Under the pieces are notes generated by a model, which did not search any database, had not been told where the DNA came from, and worked only from the letters and a program-made list of their open reading frames with translations. A DNA stretch of 6,203 nucleotides from assembly GCA_020050475.1 (NCBI GenBank), contig JAGVKP010000079.1, positions 1 through 6,203 of the forward strand. Reading direction: 5' to 3'. How positions within the stretch are numbered: the first letter of the stretch is position 1; each line of letters opens with the position of its first letter. A program made the position numbers and the translations under genes. This stretch comes from Candidatus Babeliales bacterium. GTDB taxonomy: Bacteria; Babelota; Babeliae; Babelales; JACPOV01. Shown piece by piece: positions 1-5,976 of this stretch.

Positions 1-1045
1 CAATCCATCCGTGCTCTTTTTGCGTTTTTTCGCGCGTCAGAGCATCATCAACCCTTTGCTCAACCTCTTTTTCAATCTGTTCGCTAACTCTTTTTTCATC
101 CTGCTCAAGATCAAGCTTTTCCAGTCGCTCAAACTCCTGCTTTAAATCAAGTCCCGATTGCGCAAGGCTATTGACCGAATTTTTAACTTTACCCATCTGG
201 TCACGCATAGCCTGAAACTGCTCATTAAAATAGCTGCTCAACGTCGTCTTAAGATAGGCGTAAATTTCCTGCAAGTTTTTATACAGCCCGTCCGTTTGGT
301 AGTAAAGCTCTTCAGCCTTTTCATCACTCAGCACCTGTTTTATTTCTTGAAAATTACGCCAGGCCTGATTTTGATGCTCATTGGCTACTTTGATCTGATT
401 ATCGACCGTGGTCAAAACTTCATTCATGCGCGTTTCGAGTGCTTGAAGCATCGTAAGCGCTTCTTTCAAAGCAGTAAGCTCTTTTTGCTTTTCATTCAAT
501 TTTTCAAGAAGCTCGCGCTCATCTTCGCTCAGATCTCCTTGCTGCAATCGCTCTCGCTCCACTTGCGCAATCAAATCAACGAGCATCTTTTCAGAGTCAC
601 CAATATCAAATCCAATCTCACCAAGGAACTTATCATATTCACTATCAAACTGATTTTGCCTAATGCGGTAATCTACTCTTGTTTCTAAAATAAGGCTGAA
701 CTGCCGATTAATTTGCTCAATACGATCGATGGTATCTTCAACCGCTTTGCGCTTTAAAAGCCAATTGCCACCATCTTCAATATCAACCGTATCAATGCCG
801 CCAATCAGTTTTTTTTCCTCTTGAGTTTCTGCAGCGCGCGCATCGGTTTCTAGTTGTTCCGATCGCTCTGCGATCATCGGTACGGTAGATACTTGTTCAG
901 GCGCTTGAATAATCGGCGCCTGAACTGCTGATTGCTGCTGCTGAGCAAGATCCAGTACTTGATCCGGACCAATTTCCGGCGACATGGAATAAAGTGAGCC
1001 TGATACAAGAGAAAGAAAAATAGTAACCCTGCACACTTTTTCCAT
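1..1045 (-). CDS. Exported coiled-coil protein of unknown family, C-terminus cut off by window edge
   Basis: An open frame starts at ATG 1045-1043 and runs without a stop to base 1, giving 348 complete codons; the 3' end lies outside the window. A Shine-Dalgarno AGGAG (1056-1060) sits 10 bases before the start, in the 17-base gap after the split-barrel gene, so the two are probably co-transcribed. Residues 1-20 look like a Sec signal peptide: basic K3 and R6, hydrophobic core about 8-19, small residues near S15-S20 for cleavage. There is no lipobox, so a periplasmic, surface or secreted protein is inferred. Residues 25-75 are Gln/Ala/Pro-rich and probably disordered. A short motif, GGNWLLKRK (92-100), precedes long, charged, Glu/Lys/Gln-rich helices (about 100-270 and 300-345) with heptad-like spacing, read as coiled coil. 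I recognise no catalytic motif and no named family. The reading frame is confident; the function is unknown. Confidence 0.85.
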   Translation of the reverse strand, partial: MEKVCRVTIFLSLVSGSLYSMSPEIGPDQVLDLAQQQQSAVQAPIIQAPEQVSTVPMIAERSEQLETDARAAETQEEKKLIGGIDTVDIEDGGNWLLKRKAVEDTIDRIEQINRQFSLILETRVDYRIRQNQFDSEYDKFLGEIGFDIGDSEKMLVDLIAQVERERLQQGDLSEDERELLEKLNEKQKELTALKEALTMLQALETRMNEVLTTVDNQIKVANEHQNQAWRNFQEIKQVLSDEKAEELYYQTDGLYKNLQEIYAYLKTTLSSYFNEQFQAMRDQMGKVKNSVNSLAQSGLDLKQEFERLEKLDLEQDEKRVSEQIEKEVEQRVDDALTREKTQKEHGWI

Positions 1046-1062
1046 TGCTTTTTTGCTCCTTT

Positions 1063-1521
1063 TTATAACGTTGCCGCTAGCTCTTTAAGCTCGTTAATAA
1101 GACCACGCGTTAACTCTTCAGCTTCCCATGAGGTATAGCCCCATCGTACACCACTTTCGATGCGAGTCAACGTAGAGCGATCGCTTTTGATATCAATAAT
1201 ATCAATGCGCACAATATTCATGAGTGGATGCACCAGCGAAGGCGCTCGTACCACTCCTGCACGACCAAGGACACTGTAGGCAACATTTCCCTCATCTAAA
1301 AACGAAAGCATAATTTTTTTCTGCCAAACCATATTGTGATAGCCAGTATGATCTTTGTTAATACTCATCAGTATACTCTCCGTACCCTTAGGATACACAC
1401 ACTGAATAGGAGTGGTATTGGGCAACCCTTTTTCAGAAAAAGTAGCTAAAATTCCCACCGTACCCTTTTTAAGTACCTTAATAAGATCATCAGGTAGTTT
1501 TACACCAACATGTTTTGCCAT
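1063..1521 (-). CDS. Pyridoxamine 5'-phosphate oxidase-like FMN-binding split-barrel protein
   Basis: This is a 152-residue protein with the layout of the small FMN-binding split-barrel family. An N-terminal helix (LPDDLIKVLKKG, 9-20) is followed by the typical first strand-turn GILATFSEKGLPNTTPI (23-39), then a strand with SINKDHTGYHNM (53-64), where flavin-phosphate contacts usually lie. The next strands are IMLSFLDEGNVAYSVLGRAGVV (70-91). It is a single short domain, much smaller than true PdxH (about 210-220 residues), so vitamin B6 synthesis should not be assumed. Members of this superfamily include flavin or F420 reductases, heme-degrading proteins and many of unknown substrate. The ATG start is supported by AAGGA five bases upstream. 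It is cytoplasmic, as no signal or membrane segment is seen. It follows hemW by 68 bases and precedes the coiled-coil gene by 17. Fold assignment is good; the specific activity is unknown. Confidence 0.82.
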   Translation of the reverse strand: MAKHVGVKLPDDLIKVLKKGTVGILATFSEKGLPNTTPIQCVYPKGTESILMSINKDHTGYHNMVWQKKIMLSFLDEGNVAYSVLGRAGVVRAPSLVHPLMNIVRIDIIDIKSDRSTLTRIESGVRWGYTSWEAEELTRGLINELKELAATL

Positions 1522-1589
1522 AATTATCCTTACATCTACAAATTAACGGTTACCATACATAAGACGCTGCACTACTGTTGGTCCTATTT

Positions 1590-2744
1590 TTAAAAAGAAA
1601 GTTTTTCTATCAAATAATTTTCTACCGAAAGTGCTTTAGGCATCAACTGCAACCGCACACCATCAAAAGCGATAAACCCTTGTTCACCTAATGCCTGAAT
1701 ACGCTCATTCAATTTTTCTTTTTTCTCATCCGAAAGCCCTTCAGTAAGCTCACTAAAAAGTACCCCCTTGTGCTGCCGCAAGCCAAGCATCAGTTTCTCA
1801 AGCCAGACCTGGTCAGGCGTCAGTTGCTCTTGAAAAAATGAAGCATCTTTGTTCTCTTCTATCAAACTAAAGTAGCTCATCAGATTTTTTTCATTTTGAT
1901 AGCGACCAGATCCATCAAATGACCAAGCACCCAACCCAAACCCTTTGAACGGCTCTCGGTTCCAATAAGCGCTATTATGCTTTGATTGTGCCTTATGGCG
2001 AGCAAAACTGGAAACTTCATACTGCTCAAACTCATGCTGCTTTAAAAAATCAATTGACCAGTAATATTGGTCTACCACCTCATCGTCACAGGGCAAGAGA
2101 ACGGTTTTTTTCTGCACGCCAAAATACAGCGGTGTCTGCTCATGCACCGTCAGAAAATAGATCGATAGATGAGAAATTGGCCACTGCACAATTTTTTTGA
2201 GCGCATCCTGCCATTGCTGAACACTCACTCCCGGAAGCCCCACTATTAGATCAATCGAAACGGACTTGAAAAAATTATGTGCCCGCTGAATCACCCACTC
2301 AACATCAAACGTCGATTGATGCCGATTTAATTTCTTTAACACTACTTCGTTCAAACTTTGTACCCCCAGGCTTATACGATTTACGCCAATCTGTTGCCAC
2401 ACTTTAAAATGATCCTCCGTAACGGTTCCTGGATTCACTTCGAGAGTGCATTCGTAATCAGCCTCAAAAGTGACTGATTCTTTAAGTATAGCAAACGTGT
2501 CAAGTAGCAGGTTAAGGGGGTAGGTGCTCGGGGTACCACCACCAAGATACAGCGTCTTGAGGGCTAGTTTGCCGCTATGCAGATCAAGGTAACGCTGAAT
2601 TTCGCGGCACAGAACCTGATGATAGCTCTGCATATACTCTTCATGAGCCGCCAGTGCCACAAAATGGCAAAAATGGCATCTATATGGACAGAATGGCCAA
2701 TGGATGTAAAAAGATGAAGGCCGCACTTTTAGATCGTACTGCAC
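1590..2744 (-). CDS. hemW: HemW-type radical SAM protein (heme chaperone; formerly oxygen-independent coproporphyrinogen oxidase-like)
   Basis: This 384-residue protein has the full family architecture and normal length (E. coli HemW is about 380). The iron-sulfur cluster motif C19-x3-C23-x2-C26 is followed by F28, the CxxxCxxCxF pattern of HemW. True HemN has a fourth Cys at that place, so decarboxylation of coproporphyrinogen is unlikely. LGGGTPS (67-73) is the SAM-binding glycine motif. LEVNPG (101-106), the NRISLGVQS block (122-130) and DLIVGLPG (165-172) are standard TIM-barrel motifs. HNSAYW (256-261) matches the HNxxYW motif linked to heme binding in HemW. About 305-384 is the C-terminal HemN_C-like winged-helix region. 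The known family role is to hold heme and pass it to acceptor proteins such as respiratory enzymes. The start is GTG, preceded seven bases away by a G-rich Shine-Dalgarno. The gene lies 21 bases after the DUF4381-like gene. Confidence 0.93.
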   Translation of the reverse strand: MQYDLKVRPSSFYIHWPFCPYRCHFCHFVALAAHEEYMQSYHQVLCREIQRYLDLHSGKLALKTLYLGGGTPSTYPLNLLLDTFAILKESVTFEADYECTLEVNPGTVTEDHFKVWQQIGVNRISLGVQSLNEVVLKKLNRHQSTFDVEWVIQRAHNFFKSVSIDLIVGLPGVSVQQWQDALKKIVQWPISHLSIYFLTVHEQTPLYFGVQKKTVLLPCDDEVVDQYYWSIDFLKQHEFEQYEVSSFARHKAQSKHNSAYWNREPFKGFGLGAWSFDGSGRYQNEKNLMSYFSLIEENKDASFFQEQLTPDQVWLEKLMLGLRQHKGVLFSELTEGLSDEKKEKLNERIQALGEQGFIAFDGVRLQLMPKALSVENYLIEKLSF

Positions 2745-2751
2745 CGTAAGT

Positions 2752-2757
2752 CCCCCC
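2752..2757 (-). promoter_or_regulatory. G-run ribosome binding site supporting the GTG start of hemW
   Basis: On the minus strand a run of six G (followed by A) lies seven bases before GTG 2744-2742, inside the 21-base gap after the DUF4381-like gene. It can pair with the CCUCC anti-Shine-Dalgarno only partly through G-U pairs, but it is the only purine-rich block in the gap. No in-frame ATG lies between it and the conserved N-terminus, so GTG is the best start. Confidence 0.5.
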
Positions 2758-2765
2758 GATAATCG

Positions 2766-3278
2766 CTATTTACGCGGAATGGTATTTCTGACAATGTCTA
2801 TTGCACGCATCAAATCGTATCTCATACGCTCCGCCCCACTTTCTTGATGTGCAAATTTAATGATTTCCGCCCCTTTCATCAGCGCCTGCAAATGTTCCTG
2901 CAAATCAGCGGGCAGTGGTGAATTTTGGATAGCACTCATCACTTCTTGATCCGTCTTTGACGCAAGCTCGAGCTGATATCTCTTGGCAAGATAATTTTTG
3001 AGAATAGCGGTAATATGGCCATAAAAAAGGCGATGCGTCTCTCCATCTTCAAAAAGCGAAAGTTTAATCGCCTGCAATGACCCGAGTGCTTCCTGCCAAG
3101 GCTCTTTTGCTTTACCTGGTAATCCACGATACCATCGACAGACCTTAACTAAAAAATACACCCCTAAAAGCGCACCCACAAATCCTACGGTAGCCTTAAA
3201 ATACCATGAATGCCACAATGGTTTATACCACCAGCCGTAGATATCATAGATCTGAATTTTTTCTTCCATCATCGTCAT
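2766..3278 (-). CDS. DUF4381-like single-pass membrane protein of the DUF58/Bat-type cluster
   Basis: This is a 170-residue protein with a short aromatic N-terminus (YDIYGWWYKPLWHSWYF, 11-27), one hydrophobic segment (about 27-46) and a soluble C-terminal helical domain. The basic residues R48 and R51 just after the membrane segment suggest that the C-terminal domain is cytoplasmic. The core FYGHITAILKNYLAKRY (85-101), the following Thr-x-x-Glu (T109-E112) and GAEIIKFA (136-143) resemble the 'ILRxYLxxRF ... TTxE ... ADxVKFA' pattern of DUF4381 proteins. Those proteins are encoded next to DUF58 and VWA proteins in the Bat ('aerotolerance') cluster. The biochemical function of the family is not established. 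The gene starts six bases after the DUF58 stop with no clear Shine-Dalgarno (ATG also at codons 3 and 4), which suggests translational coupling. Family assignment is from the pattern and the neighbour, so moderately sure. Confidence 0.75.
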   Translation of the reverse strand: MTMMEEKIQIYDIYGWWYKPLWHSWYFKATVGFVGALLGVYFLVKVCRWYRGLPGKAKEPWQEALGSLQAIKLSLFEDGETHRLFYGHITAILKNYLAKRYQLELASKTDQEVMSAIQNSPLPADLQEHLQALMKGAEIIKFAHQESGAERMRYDLMRAIDIVRNTIPRK

Positions 3279-3284
3279 CTATGG

Positions 3285-4157
3285 TTAGTTACCGCGACGC
3301 TGAAAAAGTCGCATGAGTTGATCAATTACCGTATCACGCTCATACAGATTAACTACGTCAATCCGCGCGTCCTTAAAAAGTTTATTTAAAGAATAAACAC
3401 GCTCAGTTAGTGAATCACTTAACTGCGCACATACTTTTTTTGAGAGGTTAACCTGCATTTTTTGCCCAGATTCGCTATCTTGCAGCTGAATAATACCTAC
3501 GGCAGGAAGTTTGTCCTCGTAATGGTCCACCACTCTGACAGCCACAAAATCATGCCTTGCTGCCAATGCTTTGAGCGGTTTTTCAAAATGATCATCTATA
3601 AAATCGGATATCATGAAAATGAGCATATCTTTTTTCCGTTGGCCGGCAATAAAATCAAGTGCGCATCGCAACGATGTTTTTTTCTGGTGCGGCTGAATGC
3701 TACATAAATTTTTTAAAAGAAGATGAATCTGCCCCGGCGATCTTCGTGGTTGCATGTATGATTCTACGCGATCGGAAAAAACCATCAGCCCAACCGAATC
3801 TTTACTGTACACCCCGGCCATAATAAGCGCAGTCGCAGCATCAATCATCTTTTCATGCTTTGCATCATCAGTGCCGTACAAGGTCGACGCAGATGAATCA
3901 AAAGCGATGAGTATCGTTCTGGTTTTCTCCTGCTTGTATTCTCTTATGAGCAGTTTGTTGGCTCGCGCAGAGCCTTTCCAGTCAATAAATCGGATATCAT
4001 GGCCAAATTGGTAATCAGATAACTGTTCAAAATCAAGGCCATACCCTTTTTCTTTTACCTGATGATCGCCAAGATGATAGCCGCGCAACATACGTCGCGT
4101 GCGAATTTCAAGTTTTTTTATTTTTTTAAAAAGATCACCTTTTAATGACGGGATCAT
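3285..4157 (-). CDS. DUF58-domain protein (VWA-like fold, MoxR-associated type)
   Basis: From ATG 4157-4155 this is a 290-residue protein, close to the usual length of about 290-310. An in-frame TTG at 4166, overlapping the serS end, would add three residues; ATG is preferred because GGAG (4168-4171) sits 10 bases before ATG but only one base before TTG. The N-terminal half has the DUF58 signature: GYGLDFEQLSDYQFGHDIRF (38-57), IDWKGSAR (58-65), then REYKQE (72-77). Next comes DSSAS (87-91), equivalent to the DxSxS metal-site motif of von Willebrand A folds, and SDFIDD (184-189) on a later strand. No membrane segment is seen, so it is cytoplasmic or attached through its partner. These proteins usually accompany a MoxR AAA+ ATPase and membrane VWA proteins in envelope-related clusters whose molecular role is poorly defined. 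Two bases separate its ATG from the serS stop. Confidence 0.9.
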   Translation of the reverse strand: MIPSLKGDLFKKIKKLEIRTRRMLRGYHLGDHQVKEKGYGLDFEQLSDYQFGHDIRFIDWKGSARANKLLIREYKQEKTRTILIAFDSSASTLYGTDDAKHEKMIDAATALIMAGVYSKDSVGLMVFSDRVESYMQPRRSPGQIHLLLKNLCSIQPHQKKTSLRCALDFIAGQRKKDMLIFMISDFIDDHFEKPLKALAARHDFVAVRVVDHYEDKLPAVGIIQLQDSESGQKMQVNLSKKVCAQLSDSLTERVYSLNKLFKDARIDVVNLYERDTVIDQLMRLFQRRGN

Positions 4158-4159
4158 AG

Positions 4160-5392
4160 TTACCAAACTCCGTACTGCTTAAGCACTTCGGGTATTTGTA
4201 TGGTGCCGTCAGGCTGCTGATACGTCTCCATAAGCGCAACCATTAATCGTGGTAACGCCAACGAAGAACCGTTTAACGTATGTACCAGTTTTGTTTTATG
4301 AGTCACTTCATCACGATAGCGAATCATGCCGCGACGAGCCTGGAAATCAGTACAATTACTGCACGAAGAAACTTCATAATAACCCTGACTCGGAATCCAT
4401 ACTTCGATATCAAACGTTTGTGCTGAAGGAAATGAGCAATCTTGCCCTGCCAGCAGCGAAATTCGATAATGCAATCCTAATTTTTTCAAAAGCCCCTCGG
4501 CGCACGCGACAATTTTATCAAGTTCAGCCGCTGAATCTTCAGGCTTAGTGAAAGAATAAATCTCTACTTTTTCAAATTGATGAATACGAATCAAACCGCG
4601 CTCAGCGGCACCGTACGATCCCGCCTCACGCCTGAAACAGCTCGTCCAGGAGGTCAATCGTTTTGGCAGATCATTCGTTTCAAAAATATGATTTCGGTAA
4701 AGATTAGTAAGACTTACTTCAGCAGTCGGAATCAAAAAATATGGATCATCGGCAGTCGCATAGACTTGATCTTTAAATTTGGGAAAGTTGCTCGCAACGG
4801 TCAATGACTGTTCGTTAACCATATACGGCGGCAAAATGAGCGAAAAGCCGTGCTCCTGATTATGCTTGAGCATAAACATAGCAAGCGCATAGATGAGCTT
4901 AACGCCATCCTGCTTGTAAAGAACAAAATTACTTCCAACAATCGTTGCCGCTGCATCAAAATCAAACCATCCCAAAGCTGTCCCCAATTCAACGTGATTT
5001 TTTGGGACAAATTGAAACGCTGGCTTGGAGCCCTCTTGTTTGACCACTCGATTGGCTTCTTTACCACCTTGTGCAATCGTTTCAAAAGGAATATTTGGGC
5101 AGGAAAGATAGAGCTGGTCAAATGCGGTTTGCGCAAGCTCTAGAGAAGCTTCAAGCTCTCTTAATTTTTTTCCGATAGTAATCGAATGCTCGCGAATTTC
5201 TTGCGTGACGCCCTGCTGCGCCTGCTTTGCGAGCTGATTTTTTTGTTGCCGCAAATCATCGACTTGTACGCGTATCATTCTTAATTCTTCATCTTTTTTG
5301 AGCAACTCACGTGCGGGAAACGACGGATCTTTCAGATGAAGAAGGCTTATTACTTTTTCAGGATTTTCGCGCAACAACACTAAATCGACCAT
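4160..5392 (-). CDS. serS: Seryl-tRNA synthetase (class II)
   Basis: This 410-residue enzyme charges tRNA-Ser (and tRNA-Sec where present) with serine in the cytoplasm; family members are usually 420-430 residues. The N-terminal segment, about 27-100, is the long antiparallel coiled-coil arm that grips the tRNA variable arm. The class II core follows: LIPTAEVSLTN (220-230) with the serine-binding T223-A224-E225, motif 2 CFRREAGSYG (252-261) with R254 and E256, RIHQFEKVE (269-277), the EVSSCSNCTDFQARR block (340-354), and motif 3 LNGSSLALPR (373-382) ending in R382. The terminal TYQQPDGTIQIPEVL (390-404) is standard. Motif 3 reads GSSLALPR where many bacterial enzymes have GSGLAVGR, and the motif 2 loop reads AAERG instead of RDTRG. 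The ATG start has GAAGG eight bases upstream. It is the first gene of the apparent six-gene run and is followed two bases later by the DUF58 gene. Confidence 0.97.
   Translation of the reverse strand: MVDLVLLRENPEKVISLLHLKDPSFPARELLKKDEELRMIRVQVDDLRQQKNQLAKQAQQGVTQEIREHSITIGKKLRELEASLELAQTAFDQLYLSCPNIPFETIAQGGKEANRVVKQEGSKPAFQFVPKNHVELGTALGWFDFDAAATIVGSNFVLYKQDGVKLIYALAMFMLKHNQEHGFSLILPPYMVNEQSLTVASNFPKFKDQVYATADDPYFLIPTAEVSLTNLYRNHIFETNDLPKRLTSWTSCFRREAGSYGAAERGLIRIHQFEKVEIYSFTKPEDSAAELDKIVACAEGLLKKLGLHYRISLLAGQDCSFPSAQTFDIEVWIPSQGYYEVSSCSNCTDFQARRGMIRYRDEVTHKTKLVHTLNGSSLALPRLMVALMETYQQPDGTIQIPEVLKQYGVW
4168..4171 (-). promoter_or_regulatory. Ribosome binding site that decides the DUF58 start
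   Basis: GGAG near the end of serS (overlapping its Gly-Val codons) is spaced 10 bases from ATG 4157 but only one base from the upstream TTG 4166. This favours the 290-residue reading of the DUF58 protein. Reinitiation by ribosomes finishing serS would also favour the ATG two bases after the stop. Confidence 0.45.
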
Positions 5393-5416
5393 GTGAGCAA
5401 CCTTCAGTAGTTAGTG

Positions 5417-5444
5417 ATGATATGGTTATCCAGACTACTGCAAA
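5417..5444 (-). promoter_or_regulatory. Sigma70-like promoter for serS and the downstream genes
   Basis: On the minus strand a -35-like TTTGCA (5439-5444, 4 of 6 matches) is separated by 16 bases from a -10-like TATCAT (5417-5422, 5 of 6 matches). Transcription would begin near 5410, leaving a leader of about 18 bases that contains GAAGG as Shine-Dalgarno. It lies between the HU terminator and serS, where a promoter is expected. This was found by eye; no score was computed. Confidence 0.5.
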
Positions 5445-5463
5445 AAAGACGAATTGAACAGGG

Positions 5464-5495
5464 AAAAAATGGGCCGCTTGGAAGCGACCCATTTT
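5464..5495 (-). terminator. Rho-independent terminator of the HU gene
   Basis: The arms 5466-5479 and 5482-5495 are complementary over 14 positions around a very short loop. One position (5474/5487) is G-U in minus-strand RNA but C-A in plus-strand RNA, so the uninterrupted stem forms only for minus-strand transcription. In that direction the GC-rich stem ends in six U (5469-5464). It lies 37 bases past the HU stop codon and before the serS promoter, which fits ending the HU transcript. Confidence 0.87.
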
Positions 5496-5531
5496 CAGGT
5501 AAAGCCTAAATTAGTGATCAATCCACGATTA

Positions 5532-5810
5532 TTAGATCGATCTTACGACATCGCGCAACGCTTTGCCTGGCTTGAAGCGAGGAACATTGACCGCTGGTAG
5601 ATCAATTAACTGCTTTGTTGCTGGGTTAATGCCCTTGCGAGCAGGGCGGCGCGAAACTGACCAGGTACCAAAACTTGCCCACTGTACTTTATCGCCACCT
5701 TTAAGTGCGCGTTGTACAGTTCGAGCCAAGCTATCCAATAAGCGAGCTACATCTTTCTTGGTAAAAAGCGTCTCTTCGCTTAAGGAGTCAATAAGCTGAC
5801 TTTTGTTCAT
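5532..5810 (-). CDS. hup: HU-family histone-like DNA-binding protein
   Basis: This 92-residue protein matches the usual 90-residue HU length. HU dimers bend and compact DNA in the nucleoid. Residues 1-40 form the helical dimerisation part (MNKSQLIDSLSEET onward, with TKKDVARLLDSL at 17-28). F47-G48 is the conserved strand turn. The DNA-binding arm contains RRPARKGINPATKQ (54-67), with P63 in the place of the DNA-intercalating proline of HU/IHF. The end, PRFKPGKALRDVV (77-89), is diagnostic. W44 and W50 are unusual, since many HU proteins have aliphatic or Phe residues there (GFGTF versus SFGTW here). The ATG start is backed by AGGAG six bases upstream. It has its own promoter and a strong terminator, so it is monocistronic and separate from the serS run. 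HU versus IHF subunit cannot be settled from one sequence; HU homodimer is the simpler reading. Confidence 0.95.
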   Translation of the reverse strand: MNKSQLIDSLSEETLFTKKDVARLLDSLARTVQRALKGGDKVQWASFGTWSVSRRPARKGINPATKQLIDLPAVNVPRFKPGKALRDVVRSI

Positions 5811-5820
5811 TGAGAACTCC

Positions 5821-5837
5821 TACGGGTTATACGGTTA
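5821..5837 (-). repeat. Short tandem repeat in the HU leader next to the ribosome binding site
   Basis: On the minus strand the leader holds TAACCGTA immediately followed by TAACCCGTA, the second copy running into the AGGAG of the HU gene. It could be an operator or a leader element, or chance in so short a span. A related TAACCGTTA lies before the split-barrel gene (1544-1552). Confidence 0.3.
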
Positions 5838-5865
5838 AACACTGCTACTTCACTAAACTCTACTT

Positions 5866-5895
5866 TTTATAATGTTCCTATGACATCAGTAACAA
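5866..5895 (-). promoter_or_regulatory. Sigma70-like promoter of the HU gene
   Basis: On the minus strand TTGTTA (5890-5895, 4 of 6 matches to the -35 consensus) lies 18 bases from TATAAA (5866-5871, 5 of 6 matches to the -10 consensus). Transcription would start near 5859 and give a leader of about 48 bases. A second, weaker candidate has a perfect TTGACA (5917-5922) but only a poor -10, TAGTCT (5895-5900). Confidence 0.6.
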
Positions 5896-5965
5896 GACTA
5901 ATTCGATTTATGCGTTTGTCAAATTTGGGTAAACTAGGGCGGTATGAAAAATAAAAAAATTAACC

Positions 5966-5970
5966 AGGAG
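5966..5970 (+). promoter_or_regulatory. Ribosome binding site of the TatD-family gene
   Basis: AGGAG lies six bases before ATG 5977 on the plus strand, the only strong plus-strand Shine-Dalgarno in the divergent region, and fixes the start of this edge-truncated gene. No convincing plus-strand -35/-10 pair was found. The best pieces are TTGTCA (5916-5921) and TAAACT (5930-5935), which are not properly spaced as a pair. Confidence 0.7.
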
Positions 5971-5976
5971 AACTTT

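Noticed and set aside
158..688. Plus-strand open frame of 176 codons
   Set aside because: It lies wholly opposite the coiled-coil gene. Its Leu/Phe/Ile-rich product is what the complement of Glu/Lys/Gln-rich codons gives, and it has no ribosome binding site or recognisable family.
1063..1521. PdxH, pyridoxamine 5'-phosphate oxidase proper
   Set aside because: At 152 residues it is too short and lacks the PdxH C-terminal region, so only the general split-barrel family is supported.
1522..1589. Possible separate promoter before the split-barrel gene
   Set aside because: There are TATGTA/TATGGT-like words but no acceptable -35 at proper spacing, so it is not reported as a promoter.
1582..1612. 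A/T-rich inverted repeat at the end of hemW as a possible terminator
   Set aside because: The stem would be only A-T pairs (AAAAA/TTTTT type) with no GC core, so it should not terminate transcription; the run probably continues into the split-barrel gene.
1590..2744. HemN, true oxygen-independent coproporphyrinogen III dehydrogenase
   Set aside because: The position after the third cluster cysteine is x-Phe rather than x-Cys, and the HNxxYW motif is present, both pointing to HemW.
2939..3127. Minus-strand 62-codon frame inside the DUF4381-like gene
   Set aside because: It is out of frame with a gene that shows conserved family pattern across the same bases, with no independent start signal. 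A real frameshifted product is unlikely.
4801..5143. Open frames of about 100 codons on both strands inside serS
   Set aside because: They overlap the well-conserved serS frame, lack family similarity and have no start signals, so they are shadows.
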